Shown: positions 36,477 to 48,109, counted from the first letter of the stretch. The stretch: 64,000 bases of DNA from Branchiostoma floridae (GCF_000003815.2 NC_049983.1:6099669-6163668), one strand, 5' to 3'. Notes: generated by a model from the letters alone, not told the origin. Program-made: numbers and translations.

Positions 36477-37365
36477 CACACTGTTGGCAGTATAATAAGG
36501 AATATGCAGTGAGGGACCACTGCATATATTTCAGGATTTACCAGAAAAATAAAAACCAGGGGATCTTCTGATAAAGTCATTTCTCACAAAATACGCGTTT
36601 GACCATGAACTTGTGTGCACTGTACTTCCAAACGTTAACCATTACTCTAAATGTATCGCTAAAACTTTAAAAGCAGTCCATACGTCTTACCAACTGTCGT
36701 CTGACATTTCGTGCATAGTCTTTAAATGGAGCAATTTTGTCTGGATGTGACATCAAGTAAGGCCTGTCAGTGACTGTTACCATTTGAGCTTACAAACCAA
36801 GGTAGTAAAAGCTCACTTAATTACGAAAATGTACTGTAAATATCTCCCAACTGTCACGTTTATTCCAAATCCCATTTGAGACTGTGTCCTTCCCCTGAAT
36901 CGCTAATGGCCTTTATCTGGGTTTCGCATTTAATGCTCCAGTTGGAATGGCATTTATTCTCAACCAGCTGCCTCCTGCGACAGTTCATTATCACAGAATG
37001 GCATTCTTACAGGTGTACGCTGTGATGAATGGAGTATAGACGCTGACAGGATTTCACATTTCGGAAGAGTAACGGCCACGAAAGGGATTGAAATCTCAGT
37101 AAATGTCTGTCAGTTTTATCGTCTCTTTCCCCAAAGCTGCTGTGATTCACACTTTTTTTAAAAAACTTAAGACTGATGCAGTGTTGTTATCTGTATAATC
37201 ATCAATCTTCCAAAATGGGCCATCTGTTAATTGTGTCTTCTGTCGAAGGATGGGGCGTACATGTAAATGTATCGAGAGTACCATCCTCTATAGTTACCGC
37301 TGGCTCTATTGTTATGCTTGCTTACCATGGATGCAAGCAAAAAATGGAGAGCCTGCAATAACTAT

Positions 37366-37474
37366 TAATCAATCAATCAATCAATCAATGGATTAATCAA
37401 CTAACCAATCAATCAATTTGAAACTGCTTTATTTCGTAATATATATGGCAGCAATGGGCGAAAGTTCGCCCATT
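37366..37474 (-). mobile_element. LINE-like 3' end: hairpin plus (GATT)n tail, reversed
   Basis: On the minus strand, the perfect 10-bp stem AATGGGCGAA/TTCGCCCATT (37453-37474) is followed by GAAATAAAGCAGTTTCAAA and a (GATT)n run (37366-37412). The order matches 25211-25285. No coding remnant is present. Confidence 0.5.
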
Positions 37475-38057
37475 ATTACGGTTGTAAACTGTTGTACTTA
37501 TTATAAAAGTGTTAATATCTACGTCAAAGATTACATTACAAAAGGTTATATTTTACATACAAAGTATACATGTACTACAGTTATACCTTAGTTGCATAGG
37601 ATGGTACACAGGCTAGCATGGATGTTGCTTTCAGAAGCTGAAACAAGTGTAGAGCAGTAATTGATTTTGTGTACACAGAGAACAGAATGCTTGCTGTGGA
37701 TCAATTGAGTGCTGTTCTTGCATGGTTTCCCATGAAATTGGCTGATCTGATTGTAGTGTGTTGAGATGATTAATATGGCATCTCCCTAGCTGTGAAATTG
37801 TGTTTCTGGCTATGGTTTCAATCTCCATGCACCTGCAAGTGATTGACTCTTTTCTGTATGTTTGTTATTTTACAGTAAGGCCAGTTCAATGTATTTTCTT
37901 GGTTCACGGACCATGGAATGGAAATTGTGTCAAGTACTGTAGACATTATGAAAACAGAGGGTAGGGAAGAAAACTTTAATATACAACTGTATTTGTCATT
38001 TGTGGCATAAAATTCAGCAAACCAAGACATGAACCTCGTCTTTTTGCTTTGTTTTCA

Positions 38058-38257
38058 TACTGTAAATGCATTTAAGTTCGCAGGGATTTAATTTCGCGGT
38101 AGCGGGAAAAAGGACTTTTCGCGGTGGTTTTAAGTTCGCTATAGCACCATGCACTGTAGCCTATTACTACCATGGAAAAATGTTTGCGGTGGTTTTAATT
38201 TCATATTGAAGCGGCCACCAACATTAAACCACTGCAAAAGTTTCTACATTTACAGTA
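38058..38257 (+). mobile_element. TACTGTAAATGC element, copy 5
   Basis: Both ends are intact (TACTGTAAATGCATTTAAGT and TCTACATTTACAGTA). A sixth copy in the opposite orientation begins 450 bp later. Confidence 0.85.
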
Positions 38258-38357
38258 AAATATGTTTTTACATATTTTTTAACATTTTAAAGATATCCAA
38301 GAACCAACCAATCAAATTGCTGTGGCCTTATAATAATAAATAGATATGAGCAAAGAT

Positions 38358-38431
38358 GTCCAAACGTCTCTGATGTGGGTGAAAGGATGCTAGTGTCCAA
38401 ACGTCTCTGATGTGGGTGAAAGGATGCTAGT
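38358..38431. repeat. Perfect 37-bp tandem duplication
   Basis: GTCCAAACGTCTCTGATGTG with the next 17 bp occurs twice without a mismatch, at 38358 and 38395. Confidence 0.9.
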
Positions 38432-38706
38432 GTACCAATAACAGAGATAGGAGTATCAGTATGTTGTTGACAGTAAATCCTGTCCTTTGCTTGAACCCTT
38501 ACATCACCAGTTCATGACACACACAGTTACCCATACAACAGCCTGCAGCAAAGGTTAAGTGATACCAGGTGAATGGAGGGATGGGGAGGAGACACCTTCT
38601 TCCTCCCAGATTATTCTTTAGGATGCTGTCACTCCTTTAGTTCCTCATATCATGTCAAGTTTTCAAGAAACAAAAACTCTGGAGTGTATCACGGCAAGCG
38701 CAAATT

Positions 38707-38886
38707 TACGGTAAATGCAGAAATTTTCGTAGTAGTTTTATGGTAGTGGTTTTCACGTTGCCAATTCACCGCAAACATAAAACCACCACGGCAGTAAGAA
38801 AGTACAGTGCATGGTGCTACTGCGAACAGTCCTTTTTCCCGCTACCACAAAATTAAATACCCACAAAGTTAAACGCATTTACAGTA
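38707..38886 (-). mobile_element. TACTGTAAATGC element, copy 6, inverted
   Basis: Starts TACGGTAAATGCAGAAATTT and ends AACGCATTTACAGTA; a slightly shortened centre still has GTACAGTGCATGGTGCTAC. Confidence 0.85.
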
Positions 38887-39774
38887 TCTTAGAACACCGC
38901 ATTTGAGTAATTCTGTAAGTAGCTACTGTAGCAAGATACTGTACTGCACTACATACATGTACTTTCCTCCATACCTATTCTTCCCATGATAATATTACAT
39001 ATCACTGGGGCATCTCCTGCAGTAATGGACTGTAAATAACTGTCTGATTTCACTGGTAGAATTTTTATCTGATAAGTAATGATAAAGGCGAAGGTAAAGC
39101 CAACGACCTCGGGTTTAATGCGAGCTGCCATTAGCGTGATGTTTTTTCGATAGCTATTAGTGCAACGCGGCCTTGACATTGAATGTGTTATCAGATAAGC
39201 ACACAGATCACACCCTCTCTTGTTACATTTCACCCATACCACAGGTTTGCGAGAAATGTATTGTTTTTCCTGACCTTTCTTCTCCATCTCTTTCTCCTGT
39301 TAAATCTTCAAATCAATTCATCTCCAGCGTTTCTGGACTAAATGACCCGAAATTTGGCACAAGGGCAGAGTGGATCAATGACCAGAGTGATCAAGTGAAT
39401 GTGTCCATTCTTGCGAAGTGTTTGACTTTTTTGAAATTCACTTTGGAACAGTCCTTTTTTGCATGGGGTGGGAAATGGGTGAAATGTACTCTATTTGCTC
39501 GCAAATGTTGCCTGTGTCTAGTTATATTTCAGCCATACATAGTATGGTGAAATATATTGTATTCGTAATGTTTCTTTCTTCTTCTTTCTTTCTCCTGTCA
39601 AATCTTCAAAGTGATTCATCTCCGCCGTTCCTGGACCGAATGACCTGAAATTTGGCACAGGGGTAGAATGGGCCAATACCTTGATGCTTTTTTCTCAGTT
39701 TTTTCATATCTGCCTCTAAAATGATTTTATTGAGATTTTTTGGGTCAATTTTAGACCAAAACTGTATATTTTGG

Positions 39775-40330
39775 CCCCTGTACCCTGGTATTACAACCAA
39801 ATGAGCTGAAATTTGACAGAGATGTGCCTTGATAATGCCCCCATATAAATTCGATAACACTTTTGGTGTACAGTACAACAAAATGCTTATTTTTGCGATT
39901 TTTTGACCAATTTTTGACCAAAAAAGGACACTTTTGGCCCCTGTACCCTGGTATTACAACCAAATGAGCTGAAAGTTGACAGAGATGTGCCTTGATAATG
40001 CCCCCATAAAATTCAATAACACTTTTGGTGTACAGTACAACAAAATGCTTATTTTTGCGATTTTTTTTTACCAATTTTTGACCAAAAAAGGACACTTTTG
40101 GCTCCTGTACCTTGGTATTGCAACCGAATGAGCTGAAATTTGACACAGATGTGCCTTGATAATACCTTCATATAAATTCAATAACACTTTTGGTGTACAG
40201 TGCAACAAAATGCTTATTTTTGCGATTTTTGGCCATTTTTTGACCAAAAAAGGACACTTTTGGCTCCTGTACCCTGGTATTACAATTAAATGACCTGAAA
40301 TTTGGTACAGATAGGCATTGGATACTTGGT
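39775..40330. repeat. 163-bp tandem array, about 3.5 copies
   Basis: CTGTACC(C/T)TGGTATTAC recurs from 39775, 39938, 40102 and 40264 (spacing 162-164 bp), each followed by GAGCTGAAATTTGAC or a close variant, GTGCCTTGATAAT, and ACACTTTTGGTGTACAGT. Confidence 0.9.
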
Positions 40331-40500
40331 AACAAGATTCAAGTCAAATTTTTGACATAAACAACTTTAAAATGATTAATTTTGGCACTTTTCTGAGGGG
40401 AAATTTGTTTTCTTTTGGCCTCCTGACGTGACTTTCCGTGACCCCGCACAGAGCCACACCTGTGCGCGTCAGCCGGAGAGTTGATTGAATCAAAGACCTA

Positions 40501-40550
40501 GCCAATCAGCGAAGAGGAGGCCAAAGGCTAATTAATATTCATAAGCGGGG
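40501..40550 (+). promoter_or_regulatory. CCAAT plus ATTAATATTCATAAG core, copy 1
   Basis: GCCAATCAGCGAAGAGG is followed 11 bp later by CTAATTAATATTCATAAGCG. The same two words occur 624 bp downstream with nearly the same spacing, while much of the sequence around them has diverged. GCCAATCAGC fits the NF-Y consensus. It may be the promoter of the surrounding repeat. Confidence 0.4.
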
Positions 40551-41124
40551 CCTCATGATCCCGTATATAGCAGTGTTCCCGCCAGGGGGAGCGAAGCCCG
40601 CCTAAGGCTCTCGCATTTTACACTATTCAGAAGGCTTTATATTGTATCAGTTCTTAGGGGCATATCTATGATAATCGCAGCAGTCACTTAACTTCTCTTC
40701 AGGAGTTTAGCGTAACACTATTTCAGGTCAAACCGTCAAAGGCAACTAAAAACAAACTTTAACGTTACTGAGTTCAACAGTACTTATAACTTGTTATCCG
40801 AAGTTGAAACGCTAGCGATGGTATTTTCGCTGCGCTGTTAGCTCCGTGCGACTGTTGTTGACGGTCTTATAACGGTATATTTTGCACCCCTGTACCCTGG
40901 TATGAGTAACATTTGGTATAGATAGGCATAAGATAGTTGGTAAAATGATCCAAGTAAAATTTTTGGCTTAAAGTACTGTAAAAGGCTTAATTACAGCACT
41001 TTTTTTAGGGGAAATTGGTTTTCTTTCGTTCTCCATGCCATGATCTTTCGGACGTTCACCCCACAGAGCCGACATCTGCACCTGTGTCTAGCCGGCAGGA
41101 AGAGTTAATTCAATTAATGGTTCA

Positions 41125-41174
41125 GCCAATCAGCGAAGAGGAAAGCGAAGGCTAATTAATATTCATAAGCGGGA
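41125..41174 (+). promoter_or_regulatory. CCAAT plus ATTAATATTCATAAG core, copy 2
   Basis: Second copy of the core described at 40501, with GCCAATCAGCGAAGAGG and CTAATTAATATTCATAAGCG. Matching sequence resumes about 170 bp downstream (GGCGAAGCCC, TCTTGCATTTTAGACTATTG). Confidence 0.4.
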
Positions 41175-42910
41175 CCACACAATACGTTAACTTAAAGACT
41201 CAGGCCGTACAGACTTCTCGCCAGGATTTTTTCAAAGCGTCGGACAGGGGTCCGGGGGCCGCCGAATGTCCCTGGCGGGGTTCAGGGGCAGGGCCACTGT
41301 GGGGGGACCCAGGTGGGCGAAGCCCCCCCCCCCGGAAGCTCTTGCATTTTAGACTATTGAGAAGGCTTCTTTTATCAGTTTTTTAGGGCCATATCTATGA
41401 TAATCGTAGCAGTCACTTACTTCTCTTCAGCAGTTTGACTTTAAAATATTTCGGGTCAAAGCTTCAAAGACAACTAAAACCTCATAAACAACAAACTTTA
41501 CTTAGCTCAACAGTATACAAAAATATTGTACGGGTTGCCATCCTTAGTTGAAGCGCTTATTTATAGCGCTAGTATCTTCGATGCGCCGTTAGCCGCCGTG
41601 CGACTTTTGTTGACGGTCTGATATCCCTACGTCGCCGCCTCGCTGATATTCCCACGAACATGTTTCAAGAAAAATACCCAGCAAAAAACGCTGTTCTGCG
41701 TCAAATTCTATTCTATAAAACATGTGGGACTCAGTGTTACAGTCTAAATATTTTGTAGAAGCACCGCTGTAGGAAAGAAGGTCCAAGCAATGTAAAACAT
41801 CACGTAGCATGAAGTTCGCTGTCAACTGGCACACAGCACATGGCTGTTTGAAGCTCTAAGTCTAATCAACAGCCGTGTTTGATTGATAGCCGGCGGTCCT
41901 TTGATGAAGTCGGCGAAAGGTGCGTTAGTTAGAAAATCTGCGTTTAGTTTTGATACGTAATTATAAGTTAGACAGTGGCGAGAATGATTATTTTCTCATC
42001 AATATTTCTCTTCAGAATTATTTGAACTTAATTGTACATCTAAACAATTGGCTTACCTGTGCAATGTTTATATGATTAATGATCATGTGTAACGTATGGC
42101 TCCTAGTCAATAGATCAGCATTTTCTCTATAGTGACCACCTGTCTATAGTGGCCACATTTCCTAGTGCTGTTGTTGTTTGACATAAACTTTGAACATTTA
42201 AATTGTAAGTAACTTTAAACTGCCAGAGTTTCAGCCCAATAAAACACTCTCAGCGCCAGCCTCGAGGGTATGAACAGACTGACCAGACAGACGAAAATAA
42301 ATCCTCGAACAAGGTTCAATCGTATCTTCCGGGTCTGGCAGGAAGTTGTTAAACTAAAATAAGAATAGGCTCGATGGCTGATTGCATACAAAGTAAAACA
42401 GTTTAACAGTTTTACAGCTTGAAGAAAACAAACGCTGCACCTGCTTGATAATTATTAAATCGTATGCCCTACTTGAATAAAAAAAGTTCACTGCAATAAT
42501 AAATGTACCCACATCACAAGGAGCTTATACTTTTTTAAACTTACACCTAGTTATCGTACTGAAAATTGTTAATGACATTACATGAAGTCATTTTCAGTCA
42601 TGATGAAAATTTTCTGAATGGAAGGTGTGATTATTGTCATTTTCTGAAAAATAGAAGCAAGCTCTGTTTTTACCTGGAATCAATTCACAATACCAGTCCA
42701 CTTTGGGGGATAATGTACTGTTAAGAGGATGTTCCATTTTTGCGCAGGGGTGATTTGGAACAGTCCAATGTTGCGTGGGAAGGGGTATGGCTGAAATATG
42801 CTGTATTTGCTCTTAAGCAAATGTCGGCCTTTCTAGTTGGTAAGTGTTTTTTTGTGTGTGTGCAGAATTGAAAAAAAAAAAAAAAACAACATAATTTGAA
42901 GTCTGGGAAT

Positions 42911-43851
42911 TAGGGCTGGATACCGGTTCGGCCGGACCGGTTTTTACCGGTACAACATCCGAGAACCGAGTCCAAAAAACCGAAAGTCGTGAACCGTTTT
43001 TTTTGGACCGGAAGGCTGAACAATTTCAAGAAATCTATTGTACTTAGAAATCTTACTAGTACTCCGGCCATGGAATGGCAAAATAGCCATGAATCAAACT
43101 AAATTAGCCTACAATAATTCATATTCATCAATTTGTGTACCTGTCAGCTCAATTTTAGGTCAACATTGACAATGTGCTACGAAAAATCATCAAATTTTAC
43201 CATGGCATGAGGCCGACCGACGAGGAATCGAGTGGAAAATTCCTCAATTCTTCCGGTAAATTTTCACTCAAAATGAAGAATCCGCATCCAGAAAAAATTA
43301 CCATGGGACAAACAACATTTCTTTCTTCTTCTGTACGTGTATTCAATCCATTTTTCCAGCTTTGAGGCGATTTGTGCGGTCTTGCAGGAAAAAAATTCAG
43401 CGGTCGGCGACAAACAGGCCGCCATCTTGGATTCTCTACTCAAAACATAGCGAGTTCTCGCCAGTTCTCGCCTCAACTCTCTCGAGAGTGCAGTTTAACC
43501 TTGCTCGCTAGATGGCGTTGTTTGATTTGCATGTAACATTATAGCCTTGTGTGCAGTGAATTACGTGTAGGATTTTCTCTGAATAAGTATAAAACTGCTT
43601 TTAATCTCCTCTCTGCTTGGTAGTCACTGACAAAAAGGCATAAAAAGTACACTAATCTGAATATTGGTTTAATAAAATTTATCTAATATAAGAATATGAT
43701 ACTATCTGATAATATAAGATTACAAAGTACATGTAAGATATCGACAACTACTATAGAGGATCAGGTTCAGGTTCAGGTCCAGACCTGAACTTAAACCTCT
43801 GGACTCGGACCTGAACCTGAACCTGATCAAGCCAAAAGGTATCCAGCCCTA
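42911..43851. mobile_element. hAT-like element, 941 bp
   Basis: Ends TAGGGCTGGATACC and GGTATCCAGCCCTA are perfect 14-bp inverted repeats. The exact 8-bp CTGGGAAT flanks both sides (42903-42910, 43852-43859), which fits hAT. The left part is a GGACCGGTTTTTACCGGT palindromic region. The right part has a perfect 22-bp stem (43759-43780 with 43807-43828) built of TCAGGT repeats. No transposase is visible. Inside, GGCCGCCATCTTGG (about 43418-43431) matches the YY1 consensus. Confidence 0.9.
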
Positions 43852-44937
43852 CTGGGAATAGCAATGAAATGCACATCTGCATAGTATGGTACAGCAGAAC
43901 GAAGGCATGGAGGTCCCCCATAAGGAGATCCATAGTTGAATATTGAGTCTGGTATTGTATTCCTATACAACCTATACGTGCATTAGGTTTGTATTCATGC
44001 AGTGAGACATTCTATAGATTCTATGGACAAGAGCTGGACATTACTGGATTCTTTGTCCTTCAAGTGTAAACCAAATATCCGAACTGGTTTTTCACATAAT
44101 CAGGATGTTTCGACCCTTAACCAACTCGCGATCAACTCACACCGTGGTCAAGTCTGCCAGGGTTGGTGTTAGGGTTAGAGAGTTCGGCCAAGTTCAAGTT
44201 GACCAGGGTGTTGAAGGCTCCATTGGTCTGATTAGCCATGGTCAGATTTGGTAAAGGGCCAAAGTCTCTGTATGGATTTGTCACAGAGTTAGGTCATGGT
44301 CAAGCTCCCAAGGCTTGAATATCAAGTCCCTCACAAAATTCATGTGTAACATTAGCCCTTACATTGTTTACTACCTAGAACAGTAACTGTAAAGTCTCCA
44401 ATAACCTAACATGCACCCCCTTTAACGTAAACTATGCACCCCCCATTTTGAGGGCGATCACAGACCAGACAAAGGGAGCTGAAATGTTCAAGGGACAAAT
44501 CCCGTTTTCAACGTTCTTTAGTTGCTAGGAAGTTGACAAATCAATGACCCCTAAGTTTTGTAGAATTTCATTCCAGATGAATGCTTGCTCAAAAACATTT
44601 TTACAGCTAACATTATGTTCAATAGGTCTAATATTGTATAAATATGCAACCATTGAACTTGGTAGTATTCCAAATTCCTTGTGGGGGTGTGCTCGGCTCC
44701 CATGATCAATGTAGACTGGAGTTTTCAGGGCAGAACCCCCTATAAAGTAATCAACCCAAATTTGGGGTCAGTCTGGAACACCTACTTAAACTTGTGTCTT
44801 GTGTCTTGACAAGTTTAGAAAGTGCGTACGCTATCAGATACGTACGGATTCCATATTTTCCTATATATGGAAAGACTTATTCTTTTGTAAAATAAAATTT
44901 TCTATTGCCAAATGACATCACAAAGGCATCTTTCATC

Positions 44938-45150
44938 TACCCTGGGAACGGGCAGCTAGAACAGTTTATTTGGTGGCCCAAGACAGTCAGGCCTGTGGAT
45001 CTCCTATTAAGTGCCCCGGGGAGTTTAAGCCTGATGAAGTCCACCAGCCCTTAAGGGTAGCGATAACTCCTTCAGGCTTAAACTCCCCGGATTCCTAATG
45101 TTAGATCGGTGGGCCGACTGGCTACCCTGTCCTGTCTGGCTCCCAGGGTA
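44938..45150. mobile_element. Foldback element with 9-bp target duplication
   Basis: Ends TACCCTGGGAAC and GCTCCCAGGGTA are inverted repeats, and long inner arms pair (CCGGGGAGTTTAAGCCTGA with CAGGCTTAAACTCCCCGG). TCTTTCATC is exact on both sides (44929-44937, 45151-45159). It is 213 bp and non-coding. Confidence 0.88.
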
Positions 45151-45427
45151 TCTTTCATCAGTCCCTCTACTTTGGCACAAGTCCTGTCAGCAAGACACTT
45201 CCTGTTTTATATCATGTCAGGTGGTTTCATTTAGTGATGTCTGAATTGAAAATGATATGGACACAAATGTTGTTTGTCTAATGATAAGGGTAATATTCTT
45301 GAGATAATTGATAAGTGGCAAAGATGAACCTTCAAGATACTATATCTTGGAAATCTTTTTGGGTATAATGTTACTTTTCTTTACACAACAGTGTTTCTCA
45401 AAGCTGGGAATGAATCATCTGGTGTAA

Positions 45428-45512
45428 TCATCTGGTGTATTTTGCCAGCCAGTAGGTACCCAGTATGAGTAATGAGGCTGTTTAACGTGGTCGAGGCACC
45501 TCCTCGAGCACG
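45428..45512 (-). mobile_element. SINE tail, 5'-truncated, reversed
   Basis: Read on the minus strand: CGTGCTCGAGGAGGTGCCTC, ACCACGTTAAACAGCCTCAT, GGGTACCTACTGGCTGGCAA, ATACACCAGATG. It is nearly identical to the 29470 tail but has lost its head. ATCATCTGGTGTA is duplicated at its edge (about 45413 and 45427). Confidence 0.8.
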
Positions 45513-46001
45513 ATTGAATTGTGTTTTCAAATTGAAAACAAGGTCACCGTGTATGAACAATGTTGCAATGTACGTAATTGTTCTTGGCTATGTTCTGAGG
45601 AGGAAACCTTAAGAATGGGTGTCATCTTGGGCGTTTTAAGAATACAATCAATGTACATGCTCCAAATACTGTGGCCTTGAAAAACATAAATTACACATTC
45701 AATATTGGTAATCGGTTCTTGTTTAGAAATAGATGATGGTTAGATAATCAGGTAACAAGAAAACAGTTACTCAAGCAACTGGATAAAAATTTGTTCCAAA
45801 ATATAAATAGTAATAATGTAAAAACAGTATAAAAATTTGTTCCAAAATATAATAGTAATACTAATAATGTAAAAACAGTACTTTAAAAGTAATTTTGTTA
45901 GGACTTGGTCATCAACCTTATGCTGTTATTCAACAGAAGTACTATAAAGCATCTCTCTTGCATGCCCTTAGTCAGGATTTTGATTGGGATTCTTTGTGGA
46001 T

Positions 46002-46160
46002 TACTGTAAATGCAGAAACTTTCACGGTGGTTTAATGTTCGCGGTTTTTGCGGTGGTTGCTTCACGGCGAACTTAAAACCACGGCGAACATTTTTCTATG
46101 GCAGTAACTGAGTAAGAGACTAAAACATGGTGCTACCGTGAACTTTAATGTATTTACAAC
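46002..46160 (-). mobile_element. TACTGTAAATGC element, copy 7, inverted, shortened
   Basis: Left end TACTGTAAATGCAGAAACTT is intact. After the central CCATGG-like region (TTCTATGGCAGTAAC) the copy skips most of one arm and ends TTTAATGTATTTACAAC. Confidence 0.75.
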
Positions 46161-46862
46161 TTATTGGAACTACATGTAGTGAGCTCCAAAGGCCTAAGCT
46201 TCCTAGGGGCATTCTTTCTTGAAAGTTTAAAAAATATGACCCTCCAAAATGGCATCTCCTACTTTTTTTGTGAGGATTTCAAAGTAAGAAACAGAAACTG
46301 TTGATAACAGCGCTGTCAAGAGAGGAATTACATTGCATTCGTCATTCTTTTGAGGTACCTTGAGTTTGTGTGGGTGGGTTGGGGGAAGTCTTCCAAACCC
46401 CCTGATTATATATGGGCATGCCAAGCAAAAGGATAGATTGTACAAGTAATCTTGTTTGGAGTTGGTCATCACTCTTACGCTGTTTCTCAACACAAGTATG
46501 TAGTAAAAAATGGATCTCCCTTGCGACCGTAATACGGGGACGGTCGAGAATCCATTACAAAGTGAATCTGTCCGGAAGTTCAGCCATCGGAAGTTAGGAA
46601 ACCCAGCCAAGATACCGTAGCTGACAAGGAAGCGGGTTGAAAGGAAAGACAGGGGAGAGGGCAGGATGGGGGCAGGGCCTGGGGGCTTCCCTGATCTTCC
46701 CATGGTTTATCTTCTTCTCACATGCTGTTTGATGTGGTTGGCATGTGATGGTGGTACTGCCCTTTGCTTAATGCTGATGCTGCATAGAAGAAGAAGAGAC
46801 ATGATCGAACTTTGGTTGAACTTGAGAGAAAAACAGGAAGTACAGCTATCTGTGCAACGCTA

Positions 46863-47082
46863 GTTCACCTTTATCCGCAGGGTAACCTATATGATATATC
46901 CGTTGTTTTTAGTAACAGGGTATTTAGGGGTATGAAGTGAATGACGATGGTTTCAAATTGCAATATCTTGAAAATACACATATTATATTGCAGTTTGAAA
47001 CTACCGTCCGTCGGATTGATATCCTTGAATACCACATTTCTAAAAACAACGGATATAGGTTACCCTGCGGATAAAGGTGAAC
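46863..47082. mobile_element. GTTCACCTTTATCCGC long inverted-repeat element
   Basis: GTTCACCTTTATCCGCAGGG with the adjoining TAACCTATA is mirrored at the right end, and a second inner pair surrounds TCCGTTGTTTTTA. It lies between CTA and TAG, so the target is probably TA. It is 220 bp. Confidence 0.88.
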
Positions 47083-47132
47083 TAGTGTTACATTTGCATA
47101 ATGCTGATGTGAAAAAACAGACAGATGGTAGC

Positions 47133-47249
47133 CTGATCATATCTCGCTTATAGCAGCCCGCTCAATATTTGCACACCTCCTAGAAACTCTGTGGGGAGGA
47201 GCCGGTTATAGCCCTGGACAGCAGAGTTTGTGTTACACTAACCAAGATG
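47133..47249 (-). mobile_element. Short dispersed element, copy 1
   Basis: GCCTGATCATATCTCGCTTATAGCAGCC to TTATAGCCCTGGACAGCAGAG matches the insert at 53132-53217 in reverse complement. GATGGTA is present on both sides (about 47126 and 47250). There are no terminal inverted repeats, and this copy carries extra bases in its centre. Confidence 0.6.
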
Positions 47250-48109
47250 GATGGTATCTTACAATGAACTGAAGAAAATAGGAAACTGTATGTTGTAAAG
47301 TTCTCTAGAAAGTGCAGATATCTTGCGACATTTGTCAGTTCAAGTGAAGGCCCAAATTAAGAAAAAAAGGTGAAGAAATGACTTCGCTTGGGGCCTATAT
47401 TTCCTTTTCCACAAGGAGTAGGCCATGCAGCTCTTCTCAGTCTATATAATTTATAGGGACAGGGAAAGTTCTGCAAAAAGCATTGACAGTGCCTTCCTCA
47501 ATTCAATCTAATTTCAAGCATTTGTTGGGACTACCTGGTGGAAGGCTTGTATGTATGGGGGAGAAGATTCGACTTCTCTATTAAGTTTGGATAATTGACA
47601 TAGACACACAAATAAAATCGTGTAATTTTAGACCACCAAGTATTCATGAACTTGAAAACATGTGTATCAGGAAATCCAATGGCTCTGTAAGAGTTGTTAT
47701 GTAGTATAATGTACCCAATCTAACTGGGTCACATCTGGACTGCAACTACTTATCATTGTCACATTTTGACCCTTTGGAAGTTTATCATCGAGTCAAAGCA
47801 CTTTCAAAGTAATGGTATGTTTTATGGCCTGATACTGTTCATAATGGAATCATTCATCATTATTGAATAATTGAGAATTCATGATCATATGAATGTATGA
47901 TTAGATCTTGGTAGAAGATAATGTTGTATTATATAAAATATACAAATTTAAGGGCTCTTTTGCTATATTTCTGTAATGTTGAATGATGAGGGTTTTATAG
48001 GCAAAGCTTGAGCAAATGTTGTAAATTACAATGCAGTTAATAACAATTCACGTACACTTACATTGTAGTACATCAGAGAACTTTTATGTAAAAACCCAGT
48101 ACATGGACC

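Larger units (their letters stand above)
39286..42840. repeat. Compound repeat block
   Basis: A mosaic. (1) A 95-bp stretch around TCTTTCTCCTGT, AAATCTTCAAA and ATTCATCTCC occurs at 39286 and 39587. (2) A 163-bp tandem array at 39775-40330. (3) A module of about 620-700 bp is repeated directly (about 40264-40868 and 40886-41625). (4) A segment around TTTGGAACAGTCC and ATTTGCTC at about 39440-39530 recurs at 42750-42835, so similar sequence stands at both ends. A shared word, close to GACCTGAAATTTGGCACAG, appears in (1), (2) and the start of (3). The two open frames on the minus strand are by-products of the tandem array. The type of element is unknown. Confidence 0.6.

Noticed and set aside
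39606-40146. Two overlapping minus-strand open frames of 91 and 131 codons
   Set aside because: They lie in the 163-bp tandem array and repeat the same residues; they shift frame between copies.
43174-43365. Open frame inside the 941-bp hAT-like element as a transposase remnant
   Set aside because: 63 codons with no hAT motif; the element is too short to hold a transposase.
44160-44190. Telomere-like GTTAGGGTTAG
   Set aside because: Only two units, in otherwise ordinary intron sequence.
46227-46703. A 158-codon open frame on the minus strand
   Set aside because: No known motif. Part of it overlaps a sequence that recurs imperfectly at 45890-45970, so it is probably repeat-derived.
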